From Taibaiella chishuiensis (GTDB lineage Bacteria; Bacteroidota; Bacteroidia; Chitinophagales; Chitinophagaceae): 64,000 nucleotides of DNA. The stretch lies in contig NZ_PYGD01000004.1 in assembly GCF_003014535.1 (NCBI RefSeq), positions 62,001-126,000 of the forward strand. Reading direction: 5' to 3'. Below, piece by piece: positions 24,801 to 33,118 of the stretch. The notes beneath the pieces were generated by a model that was not told the DNA's origin, did no database searches, and worked only from the letters and a program-made list of their open reading frames with translations. Positions within the stretch are counted from its first letter, which is position 1, and the number at the start of each line of letters is the position of its first letter. A program made the position numbers and the translations under genes.

Positions 24801-25733
24801 TTACCTGTTATCCTGCACGATCTTGGAAGATTGCGAGATCGACATCAGCTCCTTCATGGTGCGCTGCATATTGTCGTTGCTGCCATCAAGGAATATAGTA
24901 TTGCCTTTGCCGTTTTCTGCAAAATGTTTAATAGCGTCGGTCCACATCGAGAACAGGATGAAAGAGGCGTCCAGCTTGGCCTGCTCCATTTCTTTGGCAG
25001 CTTTGGCCATACCATGCGCCACCTCTTCGCGGAAGAGGGCCACACCCTGGCCGCGCAATTGGGCGGCTTGTCTTTCGGCCTCGGCCTGGATCTTAATGGC
25101 ATTACCTTCGGCTTCGGCAGCCTTGGTCTTGGTGATCAGCAGGGCCTGGCCTTCGTTCTCGGCCGCGGCTTTCAGGTTATTGGACGATACCACCTGGGCC
25201 ATAGAGCGCATAATCACTTCGTCGAAAGTAATATCATTGATCTGGAGGTCGATCAGGTGGTAGCCCCATTCTTCCAGCACTTTATCCAGTTGTTCTTTTA
25301 CATGCAGGATAATTTCGCCGCGCAGGCTCAGGATCTCGGCCTGTTTCTTGGTGGCCACAAAGGCACGTACCGAGCCTTCTACAGAGCGTACCAGGGCCTG
25401 CATCAAACTGCGTTCGTCCATAAATTTGAACGCCACGTTCTTGATCGTTTCCGCTTCCTGGTTAAACACCGCGTAGAGCAGCATGGCAGAGAAGTTGACA
25501 TTGGCCTGGTCCTGGGTAATGGCCTGGAACTTGAGCTCGATCGAACGGTTCTGGATGGAGATCCTGCGGAATATTTTTTCTATTAACGGTATCCTGAAAC
25601 TCAGGCCCGGCCTGAGTATGCGCTGGAACTTGCCGAATATGGTAATGACGGCAACAGTGCCTTGCTGTACGGTTACAAAACAAAGAAAGAGTAAGGCTAC
25701 CAGGACGATAGCGACAATGTACATAGGAGACAT
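24801..25733 (-). CDS. SPFH/Band 7 (stomatin-like) membrane protein
   Basis: A 310-residue protein with an N-terminal membrane helix (MYIVAIVLVALLFLCFVTV). A complete SPFH domain follows (VAVITIFGKFQRILRPGLSF, RISIQNRSIELKFQAIT), and an Ala/Glu-rich coiled coil spans about 175-240 (AAENEGQALLITKTKAAEAE, GNAIKIQAEAERQAAQL). These proteins assemble into membrane scaffolds in lipid microdomains. No NfeD-like partner is adjacent. A second Met at residue 4 could be the start. It is convergent with precursor 1, which does not by itself imply a functional link. Confidence 0.92.
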   Translation of the reverse strand: MSPMYIVAIVLVALLFLCFVTVQQGTVAVITIFGKFQRILRPGLSFRIPLIEKIFRRISIQNRSIELKFQAITQDQANVNFSAMLLYAVFNQEAETIKNVAFKFMDERSLMQALVRSVEGSVRAFVATKKQAEILSLRGEIILHVKEQLDKVLEEWGYHLIDLQINDITFDEVIMRSMAQVVSSNNLKAAAENEGQALLITKTKAAEAEGNAIKIQAEAERQAAQLRGQGVALFREEVAHGMAKAAKEMEQAKLDASFILFSMWTDAIKHFAENGKGNTIFLDGSNDNMQRTMKELMSISQSSKIVQDNR

Positions 25734-25881
25734 AGTATAAGGTTTTAATCGGGTGGAAAGATACTGAAATCGGATGTATTAACCTGTAAAAGCCCTTTTG
25801 ATTTATGTCGCCTGCCGGGTAACCGCGTTTTGTCTTCCTGAAAAAAAGAACCAACTTTGCAGGTAATTAGTCCCTCCCTGC

Positions 25882-26394
25882 ATGGCAAAACTTTTACTCG
25901 ATACCGCGGCTGTTGAAGAAGACTTCTTCGAAGATTGCAAGCTGGCGGCGATCGGTTCCGCCTTGCCCGGGTATGGGCTTTGCTGGACGCTCAACCGCTT
26001 GTTTGGCCTGGATTTCCGGCGTACGCCCGAAAACGATATCTGTATCCTGGCGGGCGAAACGCAGCCCGAAACAAAGGGCACCTTATTTGCCGGCACCTTG
26101 TTTGCACCGGTAAAAGAAGAAGAGGAGGAAATAAAGCGGAAATTCTACTTTCCTATCTATTGTCATAAGTTCAGCTATTTCGAAGGCTGCATTTTTCTGT
26201 ATAAAAACCAGCGGCAGGGCAAAAGGCTCCTGCCCGAACTGAAGCATGCGGACTATCTCCTGTTGGTGCAGTACGCTTCGTTTGTAGCGCCAGAGAACGA
26301 CTTATTGCCCATGCTGTCGCAGGTAGAGCAGATCAGCTGGAACAGCGAGATCGAGATCGATACCCTGAGGTCGCGGCGCAACCTCATTATCTGA
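25882..26394 (+). CDS. IPExxxVDY-like family protein
   Basis: A 170-residue soluble protein. The pattern LLPELKHADYLLLVQ near residues 117-131 resembles the IPExxxVDY signature of a small Bacteroidota family. The N-terminal half (FFEDCKLAAIGSALPGYGLC, LNRLFGLDFRRTPENDI) and the LFAPVKEEEEEIKRKFYFPI segment fit as well. The signature differs at two positions (Leu for Ile, Ala for Val), so membership is likely but not certain. Molecular function is unknown. Highly conserved icd follows after 138 bp with its own promoter. Confidence 0.65.
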   Translation: MAKLLLDTAAVEEDFFEDCKLAAIGSALPGYGLCWTLNRLFGLDFRRTPENDICILAGETQPETKGTLFAGTLFAPVKEEEEEIKRKFYFPIYCHKFSYFEGCIFLYKNQRQGKRLLPELKHADYLLLVQYASFVAPENDLLPMLSQVEQISWNSEIEIDTLRSRRNLII

Positions 26395-26476
26395 TCTGCG
26401 GGGAGGCCTGCCGGCGGCCAGTTTAACGTTTGTGTCAAAAAATATCCGATCAGTGGGCAAAGCATTGGTTTTTTAC

Positions 26477-26484
26477 TATTTTTG
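26477..26484 (+). promoter_or_regulatory. -7 box TATTTTTG for icd
   Basis: Exact TAnnTTTG match, 48 bp before the icd ATG. Confidence 0.55.
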
Positions 26485-26532
26485 CCCGATTTTCTTATTC
26501 AAATAAAAATTTAAATCAACCCTCATAACAAA

Positions 26533-27768
26533 ATGGCTGAAAAAATTAAAGTTGCCAACCCGGTGGTAGAGCTGGACGGCGATGAAATGACGCGAATTAT
26601 CTGGAAATTCATCAAAGACAAGCTGATCCTGCCTTACGTGGATGTGGACGTTAAATATTTTGACCTGGGTATCGAGCACCGCGACGCTACCGACGACCAG
26701 GTAACGATCGATGCAGCCAATGCAATTAAACAATATGGGGTAGGTATCAAATGCGCTACCATTACGCCCGACGAGCAGCGTGTAGAAGAGTTTAAGCTGA
26801 AACAAATGTGGAAGTCGCCTAACGGCACGATCCGTAATATTCTTGACGGTACCGTTTTCCGCGAGCCGATTGTGATCGAGAACATCCCGCGCCTGGTGCC
26901 TAACTGGACTGCCCCGATCTGTATCGGCCGTCATGCCTTTGGCGACCAGTACCGCGCTACCGATTTCGTAACTAAAGGAAAAGGCAAGCTGACCGTTAAA
27001 TTTGAAGGCGAAGATGGTACCGTACAGGAATTTGAAGTATACAACTTCAAAGGCGATGGCGTAGCCCTGACTATGTACAATACCGACGAAAGCATTATCG
27101 GCTTTGCCCGTTCCTGCTTCAACCAGGCCCTGATGAAAAAATGGCCGCTGTACCTGTCTACCAAAAATACCATCCTGAAAAAATATGATGGCCGCTTTAA
27201 GGATATCTTCCAGGATATCTTCGAAAAAGAATTCAAAGCCGAATTCGAAGCAGCCGGCATTACCTACGAGCACCGCCTGATCGATGATATGGTGGCTTCT
27301 GCCCTGAAATGGAACGGTAACTTTGTATGGGCTTGTAAAAACTACGATGGCGACGTACAGAGCGATACCGTTGCTCAAGGCTTCGGTTCCCTTGGCTTGA
27401 TGACTTCTACCCTGGTTACGCCTGATGGTAAAACCATGGAGGCAGAAGCGGCGCACGGTACCGTAACCCGCCACTACCGCGAGCATCAGAAAGGTAACCC
27501 TACTTCTACTAACCCGATCGCTTCCATCTTTGCCTGGACGCGCGGCCTGGAGTTCAGGGGTAAACTGGACGACAACCAGCCTTTGATCGATTTCGCACAT
27601 GCCCTCGAAGCGGTATGTATCGAAACCGTTGCCAGCGGCAAAATGACCAAAGACCTGGCCGTTTGTATCCACGGTAATAAAGTGAACCACGGTGAGCATT
27701 ACCTGTATACCGAAGAGTTCCTGGATGCACTCGATACCAACCTGAAAGCTAAGCTGGGCCTGAACTAA
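26533..27768 (+). CDS. icd: NADP-dependent isocitrate dehydrogenase (eukaryote-like type)
   Basis: A 411-residue enzyme of the homodimeric class related to animal IDH1/IDH2 rather than the E. coli Icd class. Visible motifs are [20 protein letters not shown] at the N-terminus, [19 protein letters not shown] for isocitrate binding, [20 protein letters not shown] for metal binding, and [16 protein letters not shown] with [20 protein letters not shown] at the nucleotide site. It converts isocitrate to 2-oxoglutarate in the TCA cycle and supplies NADPH. Length and start are typical. It is a single-gene unit with a strong terminator. Confidence 0.97.
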   Translation: MAEKIKVANPVVELDGDEMTRIIWKFIKDKLILPYVDVDVKYFDLGIEHRDATDDQVTIDAANAIKQYGVGIKCATITPDEQRVEEFKLKQMWKSPNGTIRNILDGTVFREPIVIENIPRLVPNWTAPICIGRHAFGDQYRATDFVTKGKGKLTVKFEGEDGTVQEFEVYNFKGDGVALTMYNTDESIIGFARSCFNQALMKKWPLYLSTKNTILKKYDGRFKDIFQDIFEKEFKAEFEAAGITYEHRLIDDMVASALKWNGNFVWACKNYDGDVQSDTVAQGFGSLGLMTSTLVTPDGKTMEAEAAHGTVTRHYREHQKGNPTSTNPIASIFAWTRGLEFRGKLDDNQPLIDFAHALEAVCIETVASGKMTKDLAVCIHGNKVNHGEHYLYTEEFLDALDTNLKAKLGLN

Positions 27769-27791
27769 TCAGTACCTGTCTTTATGATAAC

Positions 27792-27822
27792 AAAGGGCTG
27801 CCCGGATGTTCCGGGCAGCCCT
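27792..27822 (+). terminator. terminator of icd
   Basis: AAGGGCTGCCCGG and CCGGGCAGCCCTT pair over 13 bp around ATGTT. The following TGTCTTTG tract is only moderately T-rich. Confidence 0.82.
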
Positions 27823-27973
27823 TGTCTTTGTAGCTGATATTGCCTCGTACCGGTGTTTTTATATGCCGGAACTGCGCAATGATATAACGCCAATGCACAA
27901 TGGTGTAACGGAGGTTATGTTTCTTATTTTATATTCATTTCTATTTTAATTTTAAGGTATAAAAATGATGATT

Positions 27974-28213
27974 ATGAAAAAGAAAATCGTAAAACTCCAG
28001 AAATTATCGCTGAACAAATCGGCTATTGCCAGCCTGAACGGGCAGCAACAGGGACAAGCCGTCGGCGGCGCTACGGAACTCGGCGTTACCCAGCCTTGCG
28101 CACTTTGTCGTTACACGGAGAACCCAAGTTGCGTGAACTGTCCCACAGTCTATCTTTGCCCGGCTACGGAGCGTTGTCAGCCAACGGGCCGTACCGTGTG
28201 TTTCATCTGCTAA
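27974..28213 (+). CDS. lanthipeptide-type precursor peptide 2
   Basis: A 79-residue peptide. The leader MKKKIVKLQKLSLNKSAIAS followed by LNGQQQGQAVGG ends in Gly-Gly. The core starts ATELGVTQPCALCRYTEN and contains eight Cys, mostly paired as CxxC or CxxxxC, with several Thr and Ser. The leader half is nearly identical to precursor 3, marking them as paralogues. The frame also has an ATG three codons upstream (27965), but the Lys-rich start at 27974 matches the other two peptides. The same product class as precursor 1 is inferred. No processing enzymes were seen nearby. Confidence 0.8.
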   Translation: MKKKIVKLQKLSLNKSAIASLNGQQQGQAVGGATELGVTQPCALCRYTENPSCVNCPTVYLCPATERCQPTGRTVCFIC

Positions 28214-28526
28214 AGGCAAAGTTATGAGCTCCCTGCCGGCGTTCCGGTAAGGTGAAAAGTACTGTTTGTACCAGGCCTTCATTGGCGCTCCAAATACGGG
28301 CAGCCATGAGGGCCTGGTCGTATGCCTTGCTATGGCCTTCACGCTCTGGCCGTAGGGTAACACTACGACCTCTTCGAGTTCATGGGTCCCGCTACTGCTT
28401 TTTGCGCTTTCACAGGTGCAATTGCGCGGTAGTAAGTGGCAGTGGCTGTAGCCCCACCGCAGTTACTCATTCAGTCTTGGTGCGGAAGTAGATAGTACGG
28501 ATATTCGGGAAGCAAAAAAAATATTT
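28214..28526. other. spacer between precursors 2 and 3
   Basis: 313 bp. The minus strand shows a frame fragment that ends at 28203 and reads EREGHSKAYDQALMAARIWS without a good start codon, overlapped by another open frame. One of these may be a decayed gene. Short inverted repeats occur (GGTCGTA...TACGACC around 28317-28373). No functional gene is supported. The promoter of precursor 3 should lie near its right end but has no clear consensus. Confidence 0.4.
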
Positions 28527-28703
28527 ATGAAAAAGAAAAGAATAACCCTGAAAAAATTATCCCTCGACAAAGCTGCCATTGCCAGCCTGAACGGGCAGCA
28601 GCAGGCAAAGGCATTGGGCGGCGCCAGCCAGCTCGGCGAAAGCAAGCCTCCTTGCGGGCATTGTAATAACTCCCAGCAGGATAGCTGTATTTGCTTTCCT
28701 TAA
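28527..28703 (+). CDS. lanthipeptide-type precursor peptide 3
   Basis: A 58-residue peptide starting MKKKRITLKKLSLDKAAIAS then LNGQQQAKALGG. The core ASQLGESKPPCGHCNNSQ ends SCICFP and has four Cys in two CxxC/CxC-like groups plus several Ser. The leader shares IASLNGQQQ with precursor 2, and both cores begin with a short ASQLGE/ATELGV segment. The start codon lies just after an A-rich tract. A hairpin with a T-tract follows at 28737-28768. No modification enzyme is adjacent. Confidence 0.78.
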   Translation: MKKKRITLKKLSLDKAAIASLNGQQQAKALGGASQLGESKPPCGHCNNSQQDSCICFP

Positions 28704-28736
28704 TGCGGGTATCAAATGCTGGGGTATACCTTACCA

Positions 28737-28768
28737 GGTCGTAGCATTCCGCTACGGCCCTTTTTTTG
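28737..28768 (+). terminator. terminator of precursor 3
   Basis: GGTCGTAGC and GCTACGGCC pair (one mismatch) around ATTCC, followed by TTTTTTTG. Confidence 0.85.
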
Positions 28769-28859
28769 TCCACGATAGCAGACTTAATTGGTTGTAAACA
28801 TTTAGTATAAATAATGTTCCCGGTTTCCTGGCTAATTTCAATTTTGAAAAATAAAGCAT

Positions 28860-30272
28860 ATGAAACAGGCAATGTTTTTACTGATTGTTTTACCATTCTA
28901 TTTATGGTCCTGCTCAAAAGCCGCACCGGATCAGCCCCCTGACAATAGCGGGTATGATCCCGCCCTGCCGGTAACCCATACCATAGTCCAGGTACAGGCC
29001 CTGCCCGCAGGCCAGCAGATTAGCGAAGACATCGTGATATCCGGTATCGTGATCATGGATGACCACAGCGGCAACTATAACCGTAAACTGGTGATCCAGG
29101 ACAGCAGTGGCGGCATCGAAGTACTCGTCGACCAGGGAGAACTTTTTCGCGACTATCCTATAGGGCGGCGGCTGTATATCCGGTGCCGCGGGCTTTTTAC
29201 CGCAGCGCCCGGCCAGAACCCGCAACTGGGTTATACGCCCGACGAGACAGGCATCCTGTCGGGTATACCGGTGGTGCTTGCCGATCAATACCTGGTTAAA
29301 GGCAATTTTGCCGGAACGGTGGCGCCCGATACCCTGAGCATCGACAGGCTGGTTATGCCCGACAGGGCGCGCCGCTACCTCAATACCCTGGTGGTGCTGA
29401 AAGATATACAGTTCTCCGATAGCGAACTGGTGCGGTCTTATGCCCAGCCGGTTATGCTGGCTTCGGCTACCAACCGTATGCTAGAGGATTGCAATAACGG
29501 CTCGATCAGTTTGCGGAGCAGTGGCTACGCCCGTTTCCAGGCTTTGCCCGTACCGCCCGGCCGTGGTATGCTCACTGCTGTGTATACCCGGTACAATGGC
29601 CTCGCGCAACTGTATATCCGTGATACCGGCGATGTGCATTTTTATGGGCCGCGTTGCGGCATCCCGCCTGCGGCCGAGCTTACCCCCATTGCACAGGTAC
29701 GCGCACTGGCGCCTGCGGTCACCGACTCGATCGATCTGCTGCCGGTATACAAGATCGCCGGTGTGGTGATCTCTGATCGCCTGGGCGGCAATGTGGCGGC
29801 ATCGGGACTCAACCTGCAGGATGGCGGCCAGGGCATTTATCTCCGCTTTAATGGCAACCCTTTTTATTATCTGGGCGACTCGCTGGTCGTCAATATTACC
29901 GGTGGCAAACTGTCGCGTTTCAACGGCCAGCTGCAGGTATCCAATATCCCGCTTACCGCCGTAAACCTGGTTACCGCCGGGCGTACGGCGCCGGTACGCA
30001 CAGCCAGTATTGCTATGATCAGGCAACACTATGCCGAATGGGAGTCTACCCTGGTAAAGGTGCCCGGGGCAAAGGTTACAGCCGGTGGCAACTATTCCGG
30101 TTATAAGACGCTGAGCGATAGTACCGGCACCCTTACGCTATTTACGCTGGCCGGCGCCTTGTTTGCCCCGGCTTTCGTACCGGCGCAGCCTGCGGCCTTT
30201 ACGGGCATACTCGGTAGTTCGGCGCAGGGACCTTTGTTGCAGTTACGCAATAGTAATGATGTTGTTCCCTGA
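28860..30272 (+). CDS. DUF5689 domain lipoprotein
   Basis: A 470-residue exported lipoprotein. The N-terminus MKQAMFLLIVLPFYLWSCSK contains a lipobox (LWSC). Two OB-fold-like DUF5689 units follow: one around 40-260 (VISGIVIMDDHSGNYNRKLV, IQDSSGGIEVLVDQ) and another around 280-465 (YKIAGVVISDRLGGNVAASG, LNLQDGGQGIYLRFNG). In other Bacteroidota the family consists of surface-exposed lipoproteins found near carbohydrate or nucleic-acid utilisation genes, but no function is proven. It lies 157 bp after precursor 3 and past that gene's terminator, so it is probably an independent gene. Confidence 0.82.
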   Translation: MKQAMFLLIVLPFYLWSCSKAAPDQPPDNSGYDPALPVTHTIVQVQALPAGQQISEDIVISGIVIMDDHSGNYNRKLVIQDSSGGIEVLVDQGELFRDYPIGRRLYIRCRGLFTAAPGQNPQLGYTPDETGILSGIPVVLADQYLVKGNFAGTVAPDTLSIDRLVMPDRARRYLNTLVVLKDIQFSDSELVRSYAQPVMLASATNRMLEDCNNGSISLRSSGYARFQALPVPPGRGMLTAVYTRYNGLAQLYIRDTGDVHFYGPRCGIPPAAELTPIAQVRALAPAVTDSIDLLPVYKIAGVVISDRLGGNVAASGLNLQDGGQGIYLRFNGNPFYYLGDSLVVNITGGKLSRFNGQLQVSNIPLTAVNLVTAGRTAPVRTASIAMIRQHYAEWESTLVKVPGAKVTAGGNYSGYKTLSDSTGTLTLFTLAGALFAPAFVPAQPAAFTGILGSSAQGPLLQLRNSNDVVP

Positions 30273-30282
30273 ACCTGCTGTA

Positions 30283-30311
30283 TAAAAAAACAGCCGGCAT
30301 AAGCCGGCTGT
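30283..30311 (-). terminator. terminator of ftsY
   Basis: CAGCCGGC and GCCGGCTG pair around ATAA. On the minus strand it is followed by TTTTTTT, 26 bp after the ftsY stop. Confidence 0.88.
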
Positions 30312-30336
30312 TGCACATTTCTTTATAGAGGCGATA

Positions 30337-31323
30337 TTAGTTGTTGCTGCTTTCCAGCGAAAACAGGCTGTCTACGAATTCTAATTTATTAAAGATCTGG
30401 AGGTCTTCCATACGTTCGCCTACGCCTATATATTTTACGGGTATCTTGAACTGGTTGGCGATGGCCAGCACTACGCCGCCTTTAGCGGTACCGTCGAGCT
30501 TGGTAATGGCCAGCGAGGTAACTTCGGTAGCCGCGGTGAAATGACGCGCCTGTTCCAGGGCATTCTGTCCTGTGCTGCCATCCAGCACCAGCAATACCTC
30601 GTGTGGGGCATCGGGTATCTTTTTGCTGATCACCCTTTTGATCTTCGACAGTTCTTCCATCAAGTGGGCTTTATTGTGCAGGCGGCCGGCAGTGTCGATA
30701 ATGATCACGTCCGAATTACGGGCCAGGCCGCTTTCTACCGTATCATAAGCTACCGAACTGGGATCGCTGCCCATTTCTTTTTTCACGATAGGCACGTTTA
30801 CCCGGTCGCTCCAAATAGTCAGCTGGTCTACCGCAGCGGCCCTGAAGGTATCTGCTGCGCCCAGTAATACTTCCTTACCGTTCTTTTTAAAATTATAAGC
30901 GAGCTTACCGATCGTCGTGGTTTTACCTACACCGTTCACGCCCACTACCAGGATCACGTAAGGTTTTTTACCGGCGGGTACTTCAAAGGTTTCGAATTCG
31001 CTGGAAGGTGCATTGGTCAGTATAGCGGCGATCTCTTCCTGTAAGATGCGGTTCAGCTCGGAAGTGCCCATATATTTATCACGGGCTACGCGGTCTTCGA
31101 TCCTTTTAATAATGGCAACGGTGGTTTCGATACCCACGTCGGCAGTTACCAGGGCTTCTTCCACGCTGTCCAGTACTTCATCATCTACCGAGCTTTTGCC
31201 TGCGATCGCTTTCGTGATTTTCGAGAAAAAACTCTGTTTGGTCTTTTGGAGCCCTTCATCGAGCGCTACTTTTTGCTCCTGCTGTTCTTTATTACGTTTA
31301 AAGAGTTTATCAAAAAATCCCAT
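30337..31323 (-). CDS. ftsY: signal recognition particle receptor FtsY
   Basis: A 328-residue SRP GTPase that docks the SRP-ribosome complex at the inner membrane. It starts MGFFDKLFKRNKEQQEQKVA at 31323. The N domain is followed by the G domain with GVNGVGKTTTIGKLAYNFKK (G1), ADTFRAAAVDQL, DTAGRLHNKAHLMEELSKIK (G3), TKLDGTAKGG (G4) and GVGERMEDLQIF. The acidic A domain is short, as in many Bacteroidota. An open frame extends 14 codons upstream but lacks family support. It is divergent from zapA, with promoters between them. Confidence 0.97.
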   Translation of the reverse strand: MGFFDKLFKRNKEQQEQKVALDEGLQKTKQSFFSKITKAIAGKSSVDDEVLDSVEEALVTADVGIETTVAIIKRIEDRVARDKYMGTSELNRILQEEIAAILTNAPSSEFETFEVPAGKKPYVILVVGVNGVGKTTTIGKLAYNFKKNGKEVLLGAADTFRAAAVDQLTIWSDRVNVPIVKKEMGSDPSSVAYDTVESGLARNSDVIIIDTAGRLHNKAHLMEELSKIKRVISKKIPDAPHEVLLVLDGSTGQNALEQARHFTAATEVTSLAITKLDGTAKGGVVLAIANQFKIPVKYIGVGERMEDLQIFNKLEFVDSLFSLESSNN

Positions 31324-31373
31324 GATATGGTTTAAAAAGGTTAAATGTCGTAACAAGTAGGACATTAAGGCTG

Positions 31374-31381
31374 CAAAAATA
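31374..31381 (-). promoter_or_regulatory. -7 box TATTTTTG for ftsY
   Basis: Exact TAnnTTTG match on the minus strand, 51 bp upstream of the ftsY start. Confidence 0.55.
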
Positions 31382-31419
31382 CTTTTTTAGAAGGTTAAGG
31401 AAAACTTTTTCTTATTTGT

Positions 31420-31427
31420 TACTTTTG
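31420..31427 (+). promoter_or_regulatory. -7 box TACTTTTG for zapA
   Basis: Exact TAnnTTTG match, 22 bp upstream of the zapA ATG and back-to-back with the ftsY promoter. Confidence 0.55.
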
Positions 31428-31449
31428 ATAGGTAACTAAAGAAAAAGTA

Positions 31450-31737
31450 ATGGAAGATTTAATCCCGGTTACGCTCTGGATTGCAGGCAGGGGGTACCGG
31501 ATCCGGATCCGGAAAGAAGATGAGGCAGCGGTACGGCTGGCCGTTAAGATCGCCGACGAGCGGGTTAACGAGCTGCGCAACAGCTTCGCCGGGAAGGACG
31601 ACCAGGACTTTATCGCTATGTGCCTGCTTATGTACGCCACCGACCAGGTAACCGAAGCCAATGCGCTTAACCCCGTACAAAAAGAACTGGTGGGCAATAT
31701 GACCGCCAAAATAGACAAGCTTATCGGGGAGGGGTAG
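31450..31737 (+). CDS. zapA: cell division protein ZapA
   Basis: A 95-residue protein with the ZapA pattern: an N-terminal beta-strand head (IPVTLWIAGRGYRIRIRKED) followed by a long helical tail (EAAVRLAVKIADERVNELRN, DDQDFIAMCLLMYATDQVTE). It bundles FtsZ filaments at the division site. The M28 peptidase gene follows 27 bp later in the same direction, so the two may be co-transcribed, although their functions are not obviously linked. Confidence 0.9.
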   Translation: MEDLIPVTLWIAGRGYRIRIRKEDEAAVRLAVKIADERVNELRNSFAGKDDQDFIAMCLLMYATDQVTEANALNPVQKELVGNMTAKIDKLIGEG

Positions 31738-31764
31738 TGCTTCTTTGCGCTTAAACAGCAGCCT

Positions 31765-33066
31765 ATGATCCGCCGTTTGTGCTTCCTTATGGTACTGTTA
31801 TGGGTTGCGGGCCATGCCGGCGCCCAGGATCTTCCGGCCTTGCGGCACGATATCGATACCCTGTGCTCGCCTTATTTTGCCGGCCGCGGTTATGTAGCGC
31901 AGGGTATGGCTAAAACCGCAGACTGGCTTAGCGCACGCTTCGCGCAATTGGGGCTCCGCTCCTTTACAGATAATTATCAGCAATCCTATACTTTTCCGGT
32001 TAATACCTTTCCCGGCAATATGAGCCTGCAGCTCGATGGCAGGACCATACCGGCCGGTACGGGTTTCCTGGTCCTGCCCGGCAGCCGCAGTATCACTTGT
32101 AATGATTTACGGATCGTTCCCGTCGACCTGTCGAAGGTGCGGGACGAAAAGACCTGGTTACAACGCTGTGCGAAAATGGGCAGGCAGGAACAGGCGGCTT
32201 ATCTTTTACAGGACATCGATGTGGCGGGAAAAGCTATGGGTAAGAGCAGGGAACAGTTACTGGCCGGCCTGCAGCGCGGGTTGTACCTGTTGTCCGAAAG
32301 CGGGTTGCCCCTGTGGTCGGTAGCGACCGATACGCTGCCGGCTACCGTATTACAGGTTTACGACTCTGCTTTATCTTCATCTTTACCACGACGTATCACT
32401 GCCGATATCGAAAGCCTTTTTGTACCGCATTTCCGCGCAGCCAATATAGCCGGTTATGTACCAGGCCGCGAGCAGCCGGATAGTTTTATAGTGATTACGG
32501 CACACTACGATCACCTGGGTAAAATGGGCCGGGAGGCCTTATTTCCCGGCGCCAGCGATAATGCCAGCGGTACCGCTATGTTGCTGGCCCTGGCCCGGTT
32601 TTATGCCGCGCACCCGGGCCGGTACTCCATTGCCTTTATCCTTTTCGGGGGCGAAGAGGCCGGCCTTGTGGGCTCTTCTTTTTATGTAGCGCACCCGCTT
32701 TTTCCCCTGCAACAGATCCGTATGCTGCTTAACCTCGATATACTCGGCGATGCGCCGAAAGGGATTGTGATGGTCAATGGAAAAGCCTATCCCGAAGTGG
32801 TGCAGGAACTGGAAACGCTGAACAGGATGGACAACGAAGGCCGCAGCAGCAGGACTTATGTGCCGGAGATCAGGTTACGCGATAATGCCCCTAACAGCGA
32901 TCATTACCCCTTTAGTCTAAAAGGCGTGCCCGCCTTTTTTATCTACAGTGTAGGCGGTAAAGGCTTTTACCACAATACCTATGACGAGGCCGCATCGCTT
33001 GGGCTCGAAAATATACCGGCCTTATCCAGCCTGCTCAAACAATTTATATCGGCGCAACAACAATAA
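31765..33066 (+). CDS. M28 family zinc peptidase
   Basis: A 433-residue secreted aminopeptidase-type enzyme. The signal peptide is MIRRLCFLMVLLWVAGHAGA with cleavage near AQDLP. A PA-like insert probably lies before the catalytic part. The metal ligands are recognisable: His in VITAHYDHLG, Asp in GASDNASGTA, Glu-Glu in FGGEEAGLVGS, Asp in NLDILGD, and a terminal His in GFYHNTYDEAAS. These match the co-catalytic two-zinc site. It acts in the periplasm or outside the cell on peptides. It may be co-transcribed with zapA. Confidence 0.92.
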   Translation: MIRRLCFLMVLLWVAGHAGAQDLPALRHDIDTLCSPYFAGRGYVAQGMAKTADWLSARFAQLGLRSFTDNYQQSYTFPVNTFPGNMSLQLDGRTIPAGTGFLVLPGSRSITCNDLRIVPVDLSKVRDEKTWLQRCAKMGRQEQAAYLLQDIDVAGKAMGKSREQLLAGLQRGLYLLSESGLPLWSVATDTLPATVLQVYDSALSSSLPRRITADIESLFVPHFRAANIAGYVPGREQPDSFIVITAHYDHLGKMGREALFPGASDNASGTAMLLALARFYAAHPGRYSIAFILFGGEEAGLVGSSFYVAHPLFPLQQIRMLLNLDILGDAPKGIVMVNGKAYPEVVQELETLNRMDNEGRSSRTYVPEIRLRDNAPNSDHYPFSLKGVPAFFIYSVGGKGFYHNTYDEAASLGLENIPALSSLLKQFISAQQQ

Positions 33067-33068
33067 TA

Positions 33069-33094
33069 ATATTTTCAAAAAATATTGAAAATAT
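33069..33094. promoter_or_regulatory. perfect 10-bp inverted repeat upstream of the GbsR gene
   Basis: ATATTTTCAA and TTGAAAATAT are separated by 6 bp. The repeat ends 24 bp before the GbsR/MarR ATG, where an autoregulatory operator would be expected. Confidence 0.6.
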
Positions 33095-33118
33095 CGAAAA
33101 CTCTATTACCTTTACGTT

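Noticed and set aside
26476-27699. 407-codon open frame opposite icd
   Set aside because: It is antisense to a highly conserved gene and arises from codon bias; no domain or promoter supports it.
28860-30272. Lanthipeptide modification enzyme next to the precursors
   Set aside because: The sequence is an exported lipoprotein with OB-like DUF5689 units, not a dehydratase, cyclase or protease.
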